The notes below the pieces were generated by a model, which worked only from the letters and a program-made list of their open reading frames with translations, made no database searches and was not told where the DNA came from. Positions 1 to 8,106 of a DNA stretch of 16,891 nt are shown here, piece by piece (positions within the stretch are counted from its first letter, which is position 1; each line of letters begins with the position of its first letter). The stretch is taken from NCBI GenBank assembly GCA_964449175.1, contig CAYUYH010000024.1, forward strand, positions 1 to 16,891, read 5' to 3'. Made by a program: the position numbers and the translations under genes. The DNA is from CAYUYH01 sp964449175 (lineage in GTDB: Bacteria; Planctomycetota; Phycisphaerae; SM23-33).

Positions 1-117
1 GGATACCACTACATCTTGTGCCCCCGGCGCGCCACTATTTTGTCACGCACCCGCCTCGCCGCCCGCCGCCGCGACGCCAACTGGACAACCGCGGCGACCG
101 ACGGTAGCCTTTCGCCC

Positions 118-1128
118 ATGAGTGTAACGGTCACAATCGTCGGCGATGGAGCGATGCCAACGCTTTGCGCCATCATCCTTGCCGAGAACGGCCATTCCGT
201 CAGGCTGTGGTCGATGTTCCCCGCCGCGGTAGAGGCGTTGGCCCGCGACCGGGAGAACCGCCGATTCCTGCCCGGCCACCGCCTGCCGGACGCCGTCGAA
301 GTCACCGGCGACGCCGCCGCAGCCCTGGCCGGCGCGAACGTGGCCATCCAGGCCGTGCCCACCCAGTTCATCCGCACGTGGTGGTCGCGGCTGGCGGGCG
401 TCTGTCCGGGCGACCTGCCCGTCTGTTCGGTGGCCAAGGGCATCGAAAACGGCACGCTGCTTCGGCCGAGCCAGGTCATGCTGGAAGCCCTCGGCGACGG
501 CGAGGGGTCGCCCCGTCCGGTGGCGGTGCTCTCAGGCCCGTGCATTGCCCCGCAGGTAGCCCGCAGGCTGCCGGCGACCGTGACGGTGGCCGCCAACCAG
601 GACTCCTTCGCCCGGCGGATACAGGAGATGTTCAGCCGCCCGTACTTCCGCGTGTACACCAACGCGGACTTGACCGGCGTGGAGCTGGCCGGCGCGACCA
701 AGAACGTCATCGCCATCGCCGCGGGCATACTCGACGGCATGGGCGCGGGCGACAACGCCAAGGCCTCGCTGCTGACGCGCGGCCTGGCCGAGATCACGCG
801 CCTCGGCGAGGCCCTCGGCGCGCGGCGGGAGACCTTCGCCGGGCTGGCCGGCATGGGCGACCTCGTCACCACCTGCATTTCGCCGGAGGGGCGGAACCGC
901 TCGTTCGGCGAGGCCGTAGGGAAGGGCGGCAGCATCGAGCAGGCGCTGGCCGCCACTGAATCCGTCATCGAGGGCGTGGCCACGACCGCCAGCGTGGTCG
1001 CACTGGCCGGGGAGCTCGACGTGGAGATGCCCATCACGCAGGCGGTCCACAGCGTGCTGTTCGAGGGCAAGAGCCCCGCCGACGCCATCGCCGAACTGAT
1101 GAGCCGGCCGCTGAAGGGCGAGGCGTAG
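118..1128 (+). CDS. gpsA: NAD(P)H-dependent glycerol-3-phosphate dehydrogenase
   Basis: Cytosolic enzyme that interconverts dihydroxyacetone phosphate and sn-glycerol 3-phosphate, the backbone for phospholipids. The 336-residue product has the usual family length. The N-terminal Rossmann domain carries the nucleotide loop GDGAMPT at residues 9-15. The SVAKGIE segment (104-110) holds a conserved lysine, followed by the GPCIAPQVA motif (140-148). The C-terminal domain has ELAGATKNVIAIAAG (189-203, lysine 195), the DNAKASLLTRGLAE block (212-225) and AGLAGMGDLVTTC (241-253). I chose ATG 118 because the frame upstream of it is Arg/Ala-rich and unlike the family, and MSVTVTIVGDG is a typical start. 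One oddity is proline where the third glycine of the GxGxxG loop is expected. cysE follows after 85 bases on the same strand. The identification is firm. Confidence 0.96.
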   Translation: MSVTVTIVGDGAMPTLCAIILAENGHSVRLWSMFPAAVEALARDRENRRFLPGHRLPDAVEVTGDAAAALAGANVAIQAVPTQFIRTWWSRLAGVCPGDLPVCSVAKGIENGTLLRPSQVMLEALGDGEGSPRPVAVLSGPCIAPQVARRLPATVTVAANQDSFARRIQEMFSRPYFRVYTNADLTGVELAGATKNVIAIAAGILDGMGAGDNAKASLLTRGLAEITRLGEALGARRETFAGLAGMGDLVTTCISPEGRNRSFGEAVGKGGSIEQALAATESVIEGVATTASVVALAGELDVEMPITQAVHSVLFEGKSPADAIAELMSRPLKGEA

Positions 1129-1213
1129 CCCCGCCCAGGTGCCAATGGGTAGTGACACCGCGGCGGCGGGGGCCTACAATTCCCAGCGGCTTGGTGACGA
1201 GAGGCCCGCCGAC

Positions 1214-2131
1214 ATGGACGAGAACATAAACAAAGACCTGGATGAGCTGACGGAGAAGATGCTGGCCAGCTACCGCGGCGAGGGCCGCACGCAGCGCATC
1301 GGCCAGCGCTTCCTGCCGTCCCGCGAGCGGATCGTGGAGCTGCTGGCCGAGATCCGCCAGCTGCTGTTCCCCGGCTACTTCGCCGGCAAGGCGCTGACGG
1401 CGGAGAACGTCCGCTACCACGCGGGCAACCTGCTGATGCGTCTGGGCGCGGACCTGGCCGAGCAGGTCCACGGTTGCCTGTGCTACGCAGCCGGCGGCGA
1501 GGTGGGCGAGGAATGCCGCCAGCAGGCCGGCGAGATCACGCACGAGTTCCTGCGTCGCGTGCCGGCGATCCGTGAGATGCTGGCGCTGGATGCCCAGGCG
1601 GCCTACGACGGCGACCCGGCGGCCAAGAGCATCGAGGAAGTCATCTACTGCTATCCGGGCTACTACGCGGTGACGGTCTATCGCGTGGCCCACGCGCTGC
1701 TCACGCTGGGCGTGCCGCTGATGCCGAGGATCATGACCGAGCACGCCCACGGCGTGACCGGCACGGACATCCACCCGGGCGCGACGATCGGGAGGAGCTT
1801 CTTCATCGACCACGCCACCGGAGTCGTCATCGGCGAAACCTCGCAGATCGGCGACAACGTGAAAATATACCAGGGCGTCACGCTGGGCGCGCTGAGCTTC
1901 CCCAAGGACGAGCGAGGGCGAGTCATCAAGGGGCTCAAGCGCCACCCGACGCTGGAGGACAACGTCACGATCTACGCGAACACCACGATCCTCGGCGGGG
2001 AGACGGTAATCGGCAAGGGCGCGACGGTCGGCGGCAACACGTTTATCACCTCGTCGGTCACGGCCCACAGCACCGTGACGACGACCAAGCCGCAACTGAA
2101 AATCCGCAGCAAGAAGCGCCCGAAAAAATGA
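1214..2131 (+). CDS. cysE: Serine O-acetyltransferase
   Basis: Transfers acetyl from acetyl-CoA to L-serine, giving O-acetylserine for cysteine synthesis in the cytosol. The 305-residue product has a helical N-terminal half (about 1-165) and a left-handed beta-helix of hexapeptide repeats (about 180-285). The DIHPGATIG stretch starts at Asp185, and FFIDHATGVVIGET (197-209) contains His200. These match the Asp/His pair of characterised CysE enzymes. KIYQGVTLGAL (217-227) is also diagnostic. The tail ends in a basic stretch, KIRSKKRPKK. I chose ATG 1214 because a GAGAGG ribosome binding site lies nine bases upstream. An in-frame upstream start at 1139 would add a non-conserved Ala/Gly leader. 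The N-terminal region is longer than in E. coli CysE, as in the EpsC-like long form. A short 51-base gap to the next gene suggests co-transcription. Confidence 0.95.
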   Translation: MDENINKDLDELTEKMLASYRGEGRTQRIGQRFLPSRERIVELLAEIRQLLFPGYFAGKALTAENVRYHAGNLLMRLGADLAEQVHGCLCYAAGGEVGEECRQQAGEITHEFLRRVPAIREMLALDAQAAYDGDPAAKSIEEVIYCYPGYYAVTVYRVAHALLTLGVPLMPRIMTEHAHGVTGTDIHPGATIGRSFFIDHATGVVIGETSQIGDNVKIYQGVTLGALSFPKDERGRVIKGLKRHPTLEDNVTIYANTTILGGETVIGKGATVGGNTFITSSVTAHSTVTTTKPQLKIRSKKRPKK

Positions 2132-2182
2132 CCACGTACCCCCCCCGCGAGACGGCTGCGCCCAAGAGAGGCTGATAAGACG

Positions 2183-2929
2183 ATGAGCATGGAGTTCTCC
2201 AACGTCGCGGACGATTTTTTCGTGAACTCGAACCTCCAGACCACCCTCGCCCTGCCCACCGGCCGCGAGACGGTGCTTCAGTTCTGCGAGGCCGCGGGCA
2301 AGGAGTTCCGCGGCATGACGAACTTCTACCGGCGTGACAGCGGCGAGCACGTCCTGGAGGGCGACCGCGACGCGGGCAGCTACCAGTGGCTGGAGCTGCA
2401 CTCGCGGAGCATGTCAGCCGGCTTCTTCAACCCGCCGAGCCTAGCCGTCGCCTACAGCCTGCACGCCTGGCTGCTGGAGCGGAGCATCTACTACCTCGGC
2501 GTCAGCGGGCTGGACGTGGAGTGCCTGGACGTGCTGTACGGCTTCAACCTGGACTTCCGCGGCAACCGCGACGCGGTGGCCGCCAGGGCGCTGCTGGACG
2601 GCTCGCCGCTGACGGGGCTGACCGGCCTGGAAGCGGCCAAGCCCGTGGAGTTCGATCCCGGCCTGGTCATCGCGCTGGACGAGGAATGTAACCTCCAGGC
2701 CCGGCTGTCGCTGGACACGCGCTCCAGCAGCTATCAGATTCGCACGGGCAGCTACGACGACGAGCCGATCAGCATCTACTTCACCGTGCGCCAGTACCCG
2801 CCGCCTGGCCGGGCGTTCGACATGAAGGCGTCCTTTCAGCGGCAGTGCGAAGTGGGCGAGGACCTTGTCCGCCGCGTGGTGATACCCAACGTGGTCCAGC
2901 CCATCGCCGCGGCCATCTCCACCGCCTGA
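2183..2929 (+). CDS. Conserved hypothetical protein, function not recognised
   Basis: A 248-residue protein I cannot assign to a family. It has no signal peptide or membrane segment, so it is probably cytosolic. The sequence looks like a true protein: balanced composition, an aromatic-rich block at about residues 48-90 (including SYQWLELHSR and SAGFFNPPS) and a hydrophobic helix-like stretch AYSLHAWLLERSIYYLG around 90-106. A beta-rich second half includes QARLSLDTRSSSYQIRTG and ISIYFTVRQYPPPG. It ends in a helix, VVIPNVVQPIAAAIS. ATG 2183 is preceded by AGAGAGG about 12 bases upstream, and ATG 2189 (MEFSN) is an alternative. It sits 51 bases after cysE on the same strand, so co-transcription is plausible, but nothing here links it to cysteine metabolism. 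It may be restricted to Planctomycetes; that is a guess. Confidence 0.8.
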   Translation: MSMEFSNVADDFFVNSNLQTTLALPTGRETVLQFCEAAGKEFRGMTNFYRRDSGEHVLEGDRDAGSYQWLELHSRSMSAGFFNPPSLAVAYSLHAWLLERSIYYLGVSGLDVECLDVLYGFNLDFRGNRDAVAARALLDGSPLTGLTGLEAAKPVEFDPGLVIALDEECNLQARLSLDTRSSSYQIRTGSYDDEPISIYFTVRQYPPPGRAFDMKASFQRQCEVGEDLVRRVVIPNVVQPIAAAISTA

Positions 2930-3108
2930 CGGCGACAGTACCCGGCATCCGGGAGCCGGTACCCAGCGCCCCGATTCGCAGTACGTCCGACATCCTGGCG
3001 ACTGGCTGGGAGCGCCTGCGAAGCCACTCTGAAGGGTGGCGGGGCTCCGGTTCGACAGGCTCACCGAAATCTGCCCCGGCACCTACGACGCCCGAAAGCT
3101 CATGTGTT

Positions 3109-3136
3109 GCGCGGTGGGGCGGGAGCCCCGCCGCGC
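3109..3136. terminator. GC-rich hairpin between convergent genes
   Basis: A 12-bp stem (3109-3120 with 3125-3136, one T-G wobble) closes a GGGA loop. It lies between the end of the hypothetical gene (+, 2929) and the end of the debranching enzyme gene (-, 3162), where a bidirectional terminator is expected. There is no U-tract on either side, so it could instead be a Rho-assisted stop or a dispersed palindromic repeat. The rest of 2930-3161 holds no gene that I can support. Confidence 0.5.
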
Positions 3137-3161
3137 TCCAGAATGGGTCGTGAAACCACTT

Positions 3162-5180
3162 CTAGAGGTTACTGGCTACTGCTTCCACCAGTAGTTTGGC
3201 TCGGAGGACTTCGGCGACGGACCACGCCTGTGCGATGCAGCCGTTGGGGTTGTGGGGCGGGTCGCCGTCGAACACCTCGCTGACGCTGCCCACGCCCGCC
3301 TGCGAGAGGTGGGCCTCGAACGCCTGGAGGCATCGCCGGGCCTGCTCGACGGCCTGGGCCTTGTCGCCCTCCGCCTTTAGCAGCGCCTCGACGTATGGCC
3401 CGATCAGCCACGCCCAGGCCGTGCCCTGGTGATACGCGCGGTCGCGGGACTGCCACGAGCCGCCGTAGCGGCGACGGTATCGGCTGTCCGAGGGGCTGAG
3501 CGTCCGCAGGCCCAGCGGCGTCAGCAGGTGCCACCCGACCGTCCGGACGACGAGCGCCTGCTGCTGCGGCAGCAGCGGGCTATGCGGCAGGGAGACGGCG
3601 AATATCTGGTTGGGCCGGATCGACGAGTCGACGCCGTCGTCGGTCACGCAGTCGGCCAGCGACCCGGTCGACTCGTCCCAGAAGGCACGGACGAACGCCG
3701 GGGCGATCAGCTCGGCGTGATGGGCGTAGTGCTTGGCCATCGCGGCGTCGGCGCCCTTGCAGCGCTCGGCCATGATCTTGTGGGCGCAGTACCACAGGGC
3801 GTTGACCTCGACAGCCTTGCCGTGGCGCGGCGTGACGACCTCGTCGCCGAGCTTGGCGTCCATCCAAGTCAGTTGGGTGGCGTGCGAGCCGCCGGTCAGC
3901 AGCCCGTCGGCGTCGGCGCGGATGTCGAACCGCGTCCCCTCGCGGTAGGCCGTCAGGATCGTGTCAGCCGTCGGCATCAGGAATTCGTGCCAGAACTTCT
4001 CGTCTCCAGTGGCTGCGAGGTACCGCTCTGCCGCGATGACGAACCACAGCGAGGCGTCGATGCTGTTGTAGTGAGCGGCGTGGGTGTAGTCGTCGAAGCG
4101 GTTGGGTATCATTCCGTCGGCCATGTGCTCGCCGAAGGTGCGGAACACGCCGCGTGCCTCGGCGAATCGCCCGGTGGTCAGCAGCAGCCCCGGCAGGGCG
4201 ATGAAGGCGTCTCTGCCCCAGTCGGCGAACCAGTGGAAGCCGGCCAGGATCGTCGTCTGCGACGGCGCGCCGGGGAAGCTGCGATCGACGATGAACGCGT
4301 CGGTGGCCATCGCCAGCCGGCGCGTTGTGTCGTCGGCCTTGGTGCCGACGGCGGCGGCCAGCTCGCCCAGGCGCCGGCGGCGCGAGCTGACGGCTGAGTC
4401 GAACTCGATGCTCACCGGCTCGTCCAGGCTGGCGGTGATCTGGACGGCCTGCCCGTCGGTGAGTTCGCAGAGGAACCAGCCCGGGCTGTATAGGTCCTCG
4501 CAGCCCTCTTGGCCGCGAGCTATGTCCCTGCGGTAGAGGAACTTATACCACCATTGCGGCTCGGGATCGAACCGCCCGGCATCCGCCCGCATCAGAAGTG
4601 AGTGTGTCGGCGACAGCAGATCGCGGACGACCAGCGCGTCGCCTTCAAGCTCGAAGGTCATCTGGTGCGGCTCGTCGGCCTTCCGCAGGCTGTGGAAGTC
4701 CCGCAGGCCGGTGAACGGGCGAAGCCACAGCTTGCCGCCCGCCCCGCGCAGAGTGTACCGCAGGACGATCGCGTTGGCCGACTCGGCCAGGAGGGCCTCC
4801 TTGACCAGCTCGGCCTTCCCGACGCGATAAACCCACCTGGGCGCGACGTCATTGACGAACCGCTCCAGGTACTCGATGCCCGTCGGCGAGAACGAGCCGG
4901 GGAACTCGTTTGTGGCCAGGTCATGGATGCGGTCGCCGAGCTGGAGCTGCTCGTTCACCGTCGCCAGCGCGGAGATCCGCGCCATGGGCGGGCTGGTCGA
5001 GGCCACCAGCAGGCCGTGGTATCGCCGCGTGTTGCACCCCAGCAGCGAGGAAGACGCATAGGTCCCGAGCCGGTTGGCCAGCAGCCATTCCCTGGACAGC
5101 AACTGGTCGACTGTGTGCTCGGTCTTGGCGAACTCCATCGCGGCCGGCAGGGTCGCCTCGGTTTTCCGTCGTCTGGCCAT
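3162..5180 (-). CDS. Glycogen debranching enzyme, amylo-alpha-1,6-glucosidase type (GH133-like)
   Basis: Probably hydrolyses alpha-1,6 branch points of glycogen or limit dextrins in the cytosol. The 672-residue protein has two parts. An N-terminal beta-rich domain (about 20-265) begins with EWLLANRLGTYASSSLLGCN and contains RRYHGLLVAS (52-61), typical of the debrancher N-domain. A C-terminal (alpha/alpha)6-barrel domain (about 285-665) carries WFADWGRDAFIALPGL (317-332), GKAVEVNALWYCA (454-466), AYHQGTAWAWLIGPYVEAL (582-600) and EVFDGDPPHNPNG (635-647). These are the family signature blocks. ATG 5180 is supported by a GAGGTGAT ribosome binding site three bases upstream. It is the last gene of a three-gene minus-strand cluster with GH57 and a glycosyltransferase, a combination seen in archaeal and bacterial glycogen loci. 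There is no signal peptide. Confidence 0.93.
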   Translation of the reverse strand: MARRRKTEATLPAAMEFAKTEHTVDQLLSREWLLANRLGTYASSSLLGCNTRRYHGLLVASTSPPMARISALATVNEQLQLGDRIHDLATNEFPGSFSPTGIEYLERFVNDVAPRWVYRVGKAELVKEALLAESANAIVLRYTLRGAGGKLWLRPFTGLRDFHSLRKADEPHQMTFELEGDALVVRDLLSPTHSLLMRADAGRFDPEPQWWYKFLYRRDIARGQEGCEDLYSPGWFLCELTDGQAVQITASLDEPVSIEFDSAVSSRRRRLGELAAAVGTKADDTTRRLAMATDAFIVDRSFPGAPSQTTILAGFHWFADWGRDAFIALPGLLLTTGRFAEARGVFRTFGEHMADGMIPNRFDDYTHAAHYNSIDASLWFVIAAERYLAATGDEKFWHEFLMPTADTILTAYREGTRFDIRADADGLLTGGSHATQLTWMDAKLGDEVVTPRHGKAVEVNALWYCAHKIMAERCKGADAAMAKHYAHHAELIAPAFVRAFWDESTGSLADCVTDDGVDSSIRPNQIFAVSLPHSPLLPQQQALVVRTVGWHLLTPLGLRTLSPSDSRYRRRYGGSWQSRDRAYHQGTAWAWLIGPYVEALLKAEGDKAQAVEQARRCLQAFEAHLSQAGVGSVSEVFDGDPPHNPNGCIAQAWSVAEVLRAKLLVEAVASNL

Positions 5181-5210
5181 GTGATCACCTCATCAGCGGG
5201 CGGACGTCAG

Positions 5211-5248
5211 GATTATAGCCGCCTGGCGGCGCGATTGGCGCGATAATC
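5211..5248 (-). other. Intercistronic hairpin between GH57 and debranching enzyme genes
   Basis: GATTAT (5211-5216) pairs with ATAATC (5243-5248), and inside it GCCGCC-T-GGCGGC forms a second near-perfect palindrome. It lies downstream of the GH57 stop and about 30 bases before the start codon of the debranching enzyme. There is no T-tract after it, so it looks more like an mRNA stability or attenuation structure than a full terminator. The function is inferred. Confidence 0.4.
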
Positions 5249-5272
5249 GGGAAAGGTCGGCTGGGCGGGGCG

Positions 5273-6460
5273 TCAGGCCTGGACTTTGGCGGCGATCCGG
5301 CTGCGCACGTTGTCCAGGATGTTCATGTAGTTGATGTACGCGTCGTAGGGCGACTCGTAGGGGTTGAAGTACTTGTGCACGTCCCCGTCGGCAAACCACT
5401 TGGTACACATGTAGTAGAAATGGTCGGATGTCTGGAGCTTTCGCCAGTCGTCAATCAGCGCGGCGTCCTCGGTGGCCAGCACGCCGTCGGCCAGGGCGTA
5501 TACGTCGTGCAGCGCGTTGGCCTGCATGCTGTTGCCCAGCCAGGCGGAGATGTCCCGCTCGGTGTCGGCCCAGGAGATCATGTGGGGCACGTCCACCTCG
5601 CCGACGGCCGGGTATCGCTGGACGGCCTGCGAGACGGTCAGGAAGTCGTTCTTGCCGCCGGAGAGCACCTTGGCGGGCAGGGCGTCGAGGAAGTCGAAGA
5701 TTCCGGTGTCGGCCCACTGGTGCTCGCCAAAGGTCTCGTAGTCCATGAAGAGATTGCAGACGTAGCCGTTGCCGTTGATCTGGTCGACCCACTGGGCGAA
5801 CTTCTCCGCCGTCAGCGGCCACTCCGCCCAGCCGCGATTGCTGAAGCGGAAGGCGACGTCGTCGCTGAGACGGTAGTTCTTCATCAGCATCCGCAGGTTG
5901 CCGCAGTTCGGCGGGTTGTAGATGAAGTTCGGGCTGCGGTAGCCCAGGATGTGGTCGGCGCCCTCGGTGAGGATGGCGTCGAAGCCCATGTCCTCGACGG
6001 CCTTGGCGACGTCGTTGTTGTAGGTCAGCTCGGTGTTGCGGAATATCCGCGGCTCCTGGCCGAACAGCTCAGCCATCAGCTCGCGGTGCATGGTCGTCTG
6101 GGCGACGAACTCGTCGCGGTTGTAGAGGAACGCCAGGCTGTGGTAGCAGGTCTCGCAGATGAACTCGACGCAGCCGCTCTCGGCCAGGGCGCCGAAGGTG
6201 TCCAGCACGTCCGGCGCCCACCGCTGCAATTGCCGGATGACCGTGCCGGTCAGGGAGTAACTGACGCGGAAGCGGCCTTCGTGGCGGCGGATGAGGTCGA
6301 GGATCAGCCGACTGGCCGGGCCGTAGCACTTGCCCGCAACCTTGCGCAGGATCGTCTCATTGCGCCAGTCGTCGCAGTAGTTGGTATCGCTGTCGAAGAT
6401 GCTGTAGCGACGGAGCCTGAAGGGCTGATGTACTTGGAAGTAGAATACTACCGATGCCAT
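5273..6460 (-). CDS. Glycoside hydrolase family 57 protein (alpha-amylase or glucanotransferase type)
   Basis: Retaining alpha-glucan-active enzyme of GH57, here probably cytosolic and acting on glycogen. The 395-residue product shows the family's conserved regions: HQP at residues 11-13, CETCYHSLAF (102-111), FRNTELTYNN (140-149) with the probable nucleophile Glu144, NLFMDYETFGEHQW (236-249) with the probable acid/base Asp240, and SWADTERDISAWLGN (296-310). The length matches short single-domain GH57 alpha-amylases. Strict hydrolase versus transferase activity cannot be decided from motifs. I prefer ATG 6460 (MASVVFYFQVHQP), which is closest to the family start. A TTG at 6475 is in frame but would add only five residues, and neither has a clear ribosome binding site. 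It lies between the glycosyltransferase and the debranching enzyme genes. Confidence 0.93.
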   Translation of the reverse strand: MASVVFYFQVHQPFRLRRYSIFDSDTNYCDDWRNETILRKVAGKCYGPASRLILDLIRRHEGRFRVSYSLTGTVIRQLQRWAPDVLDTFGALAESGCVEFICETCYHSLAFLYNRDEFVAQTTMHRELMAELFGQEPRIFRNTELTYNNDVAKAVEDMGFDAILTEGADHILGYRSPNFIYNPPNCGNLRMLMKNYRLSDDVAFRFSNRGWAEWPLTAEKFAQWVDQINGNGYVCNLFMDYETFGEHQWADTGIFDFLDALPAKVLSGGKNDFLTVSQAVQRYPAVGEVDVPHMISWADTERDISAWLGNSMQANALHDVYALADGVLATEDAALIDDWRKLQTSDHFYYMCTKWFADGDVHKYFNPYESPYDAYINYMNILDNVRSRIAAKVQA

Positions 6461-6495
6461 AACCGCTACTATCAAGCCCGCATGGGCCTACATGG

Positions 6496-6541
6496 TCAAG
6501 CGAATTCCGCCCGCGGGCGCCGAATTCGGCTACTCAAGCGA
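6496..6541 (-). other. Nested hairpin flanked by 8-bp direct repeats
   Basis: CGAATTC (6501-6507) pairs with GAATTCG (6522-6528) and encloses the perfect 12-base palindrome CGCCCGCGGGCG (6508-6519). The direct repeat TCAAGCGA occurs at 6496-6503 and again at 6534-6541, framing the hairpin. The element fills the gap between the glycosyltransferase stop and the GH57 start. It could be an intercistronic regulatory hairpin or a tiny inserted palindrome with target duplications. Confidence 0.45.
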
Positions 6542-6543
6542 GA

Positions 6544-7908
6544 CTAGCGCGCCTCCCTGGCCAGTTGTTCATATACCTCGTTCACCCTCGTGGCACTGTC
6601 CCGCCAGGAGAACTTCCGCAGCTCGATGCGCCCGTGCTGGCGGAGCGTCCGGTGCAGCGGCGGGTGCCTCAGCACGGCGAGGATCTTGTTGGCCATCTCG
6701 TCGATGTCCCAGAAGTCCACCTTCAACGCGTGGGTGAGCACCTCCGAGACGCCCGACTGCTTGGAGATGATGACCGGCACGTTGTGCGACAGGGCCTCCA
6801 GCGGGGCGATGCCGAACGGCTCGGAGACGCTCGGCATGACGTAAAGGTCGGCCATCTGGAAGACCCTGGCCACGTCGCCGCCGCGGAGGAAGCCGGTGAA
6901 GGTGACGTGCTGGCCTATCCGCAGGTCCGCTACCTCCTGGATGCACTTGGTTATCATGTCGCCGCTGCCGGCAACCACGAAGCGCACCTTCTTGAACTTC
7001 TCCAGCACCTTCTTGGCCGCGCGGAGGAAGTACTCCGGGCCCTTCTGCATGGTGACCCGCCCGAGGAAGAGCACGATCTTCTCGTCCTGACCGATGGGGC
7101 TCATCTCCCACTCGTGCTCGAAGGGCAGGTCGACGGCGTTGTAGACGACCTCGATCTTCTCGGCGGGCACGCCGTATCGCGAGGCGACTATGGACCGGGT
7201 GAGGTGGCTGACGCAGATGACGCGACTGGCGCCGTGCATGCCTGCCCACTCTATGTCGTAAACCTGTTGGTTGACGTTCTGGCCGGACCGGTCGAACTCG
7301 GTGCTGTGGATGTGGACGGCCAGCGGCTTGTGCGTGGCCGCCGCCACGGCCAGGCCGGCAGGGTAGGTCATCCAGTCGTGTGCGTGGATGACGTCGAAAT
7401 CCTCATTGGCGGCCAGTTCCACCGCCAGGCGGGCGTAGCGGAATACCTGGCCCATCAGGTCGCCGCCGTAGTGGGCGCCGGCGCCGGCGGCGAAGCGCTC
7501 CGGTGAGACGGCAAGCTCGGCCTGGAACGCCTGGATCATCTCGGGCGTCGCGCTGCCGCCGAGGATGGCCCGCGCCTGGGCCGATAGCTGTTCGATCGCC
7601 CGCTGGGTCAGCGCCGGGGCGGCATAGGCCTGCAGGTGCGCGTCAACCTGGTGAAGGGTGACGTGCTGGAAGTCGTACTCCCCAGCGCCGGCCTCGGCCC
7701 CTGCCTTGCGGGCGGCCCGGGCCCCCGGCAGGTGTGCCGCCGTCCGCAGGGCGACGTGGCTGGCCGTGTCCAGGGGAACCGCCGTCGGCAGAACGAATAT
7801 CACCTCCACGCCGATCTCGTCCAGTCCCTTGGTCAGGCCGTAGCAAGCCGTTCCCAGACCGCCGCTTATGTGCGGGGGGAACTCCCAGCCTAGCATGAAG
7901 ACTTTCAT
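6544..7908 (-). CDS. GT-B glycosyltransferase, GT4/GT5 glycogen-synthase-like
   Basis: Likely adds glucosyl units from a nucleotide sugar to an alpha-glucan in the cytosol, or makes a related oligosaccharide. The 454-residue GT-B fold starts MKVFMLGWEFPPHISGGLGT, the acceptor-side glycine loop of starch/glycogen synthase-like enzymes. HAHDWMTYPAGL (175-186) is the conserved N-domain histidine motif. The C-domain has VLFLGRVTMQKG (279-290) and the donor-binding EPFGIAPLE block with Glu363 and Glu371. A region at about 60-150 is an Ala-rich insertion. ATG 7908 has GAGGT nine to ten bases upstream. Being first in a cluster with GH57 and GH133 genes supports glycogen metabolism. Whether it is a true glycogen synthase, a GlgM-like enzyme or another GT4 is unresolved, so no symbol is given. 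Confidence 0.88.
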   Translation of the reverse strand: MKVFMLGWEFPPHISGGLGTACYGLTKGLDEIGVEVIFVLPTAVPLDTASHVALRTAAHLPGARAARKAGAEAGAGEYDFQHVTLHQVDAHLQAYAAPALTQRAIEQLSAQARAILGGSATPEMIQAFQAELAVSPERFAAGAGAHYGGDLMGQVFRYARLAVELAANEDFDVIHAHDWMTYPAGLAVAAATHKPLAVHIHSTEFDRSGQNVNQQVYDIEWAGMHGASRVICVSHLTRSIVASRYGVPAEKIEVVYNAVDLPFEHEWEMSPIGQDEKIVLFLGRVTMQKGPEYFLRAAKKVLEKFKKVRFVVAGSGDMITKCIQEVADLRIGQHVTFTGFLRGGDVARVFQMADLYVMPSVSEPFGIAPLEALSHNVPVIISKQSGVSEVLTHALKVDFWDIDEMANKILAVLRHPPLHRTLRQHGRIELRKFSWRDSATRVNEVYEQLAREAR

Positions 7909-7920
7909 CTGTCCTACCTC

Positions 7921-7937
7921 GATGGCTCCGAGCCATC
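7921..7937. promoter_or_regulatory. 17-base palindrome upstream of the glucan cluster
   Basis: GATGGCTC-C-GAGCCATC is a perfect 8+8 palindrome with one central base, starting 12 bases upstream of the glycosyltransferase ATG. As DNA it could be an operator. As RNA it would be a short leader hairpin next to the ribosome binding site. No matching regulator is encoded in the window. The rest of 7909-8106 holds a weak hairpin (8017-8040) and nothing else I can name. Confidence 0.4.
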
Positions 7938-8106
7938 ACGATAACGCACTGAAGACACGCTGCGGCGGAAGGCCGGCCGGCGTCCCCGAACCCGGCCGCG
8001 CCCCGGAAAAGACCGCGCCATTATTCCCACCACGAATGGCAAAAACAAGTACCAGAGTCCCCAGCCCAAGAATTTCTGCACCCGCGGCCTCCCCCTGGTC
8101 GCGCTG

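Noticed and set aside
1034..2401. A 455-codon open frame antisense to cysE
   Set aside because: Shadow of cysE with repetitive Ala/Val/Arg/His composition; no family resemblance.
3040..3075. GGTTCGACAGGCTC as a tRNA T-arm
   Set aside because: No acceptor stem, anticodon arm or CCA end can be drawn around it; it looks like a common dispersed repeat fragment.
5375..6547. A 390-codon open frame antisense to the GH57 gene
   Set aside because: Val/Gly/Asp-rich shadow of the GH57 coding strand, with no motif or ribosome binding site.
8017..8040. GCCATT/AATGGC hairpin as a pyrD terminator
   Set aside because: For minus-strand transcription the T-run lies before rather than after the stem, and the stem is only 6 bp with a 12-base loop.
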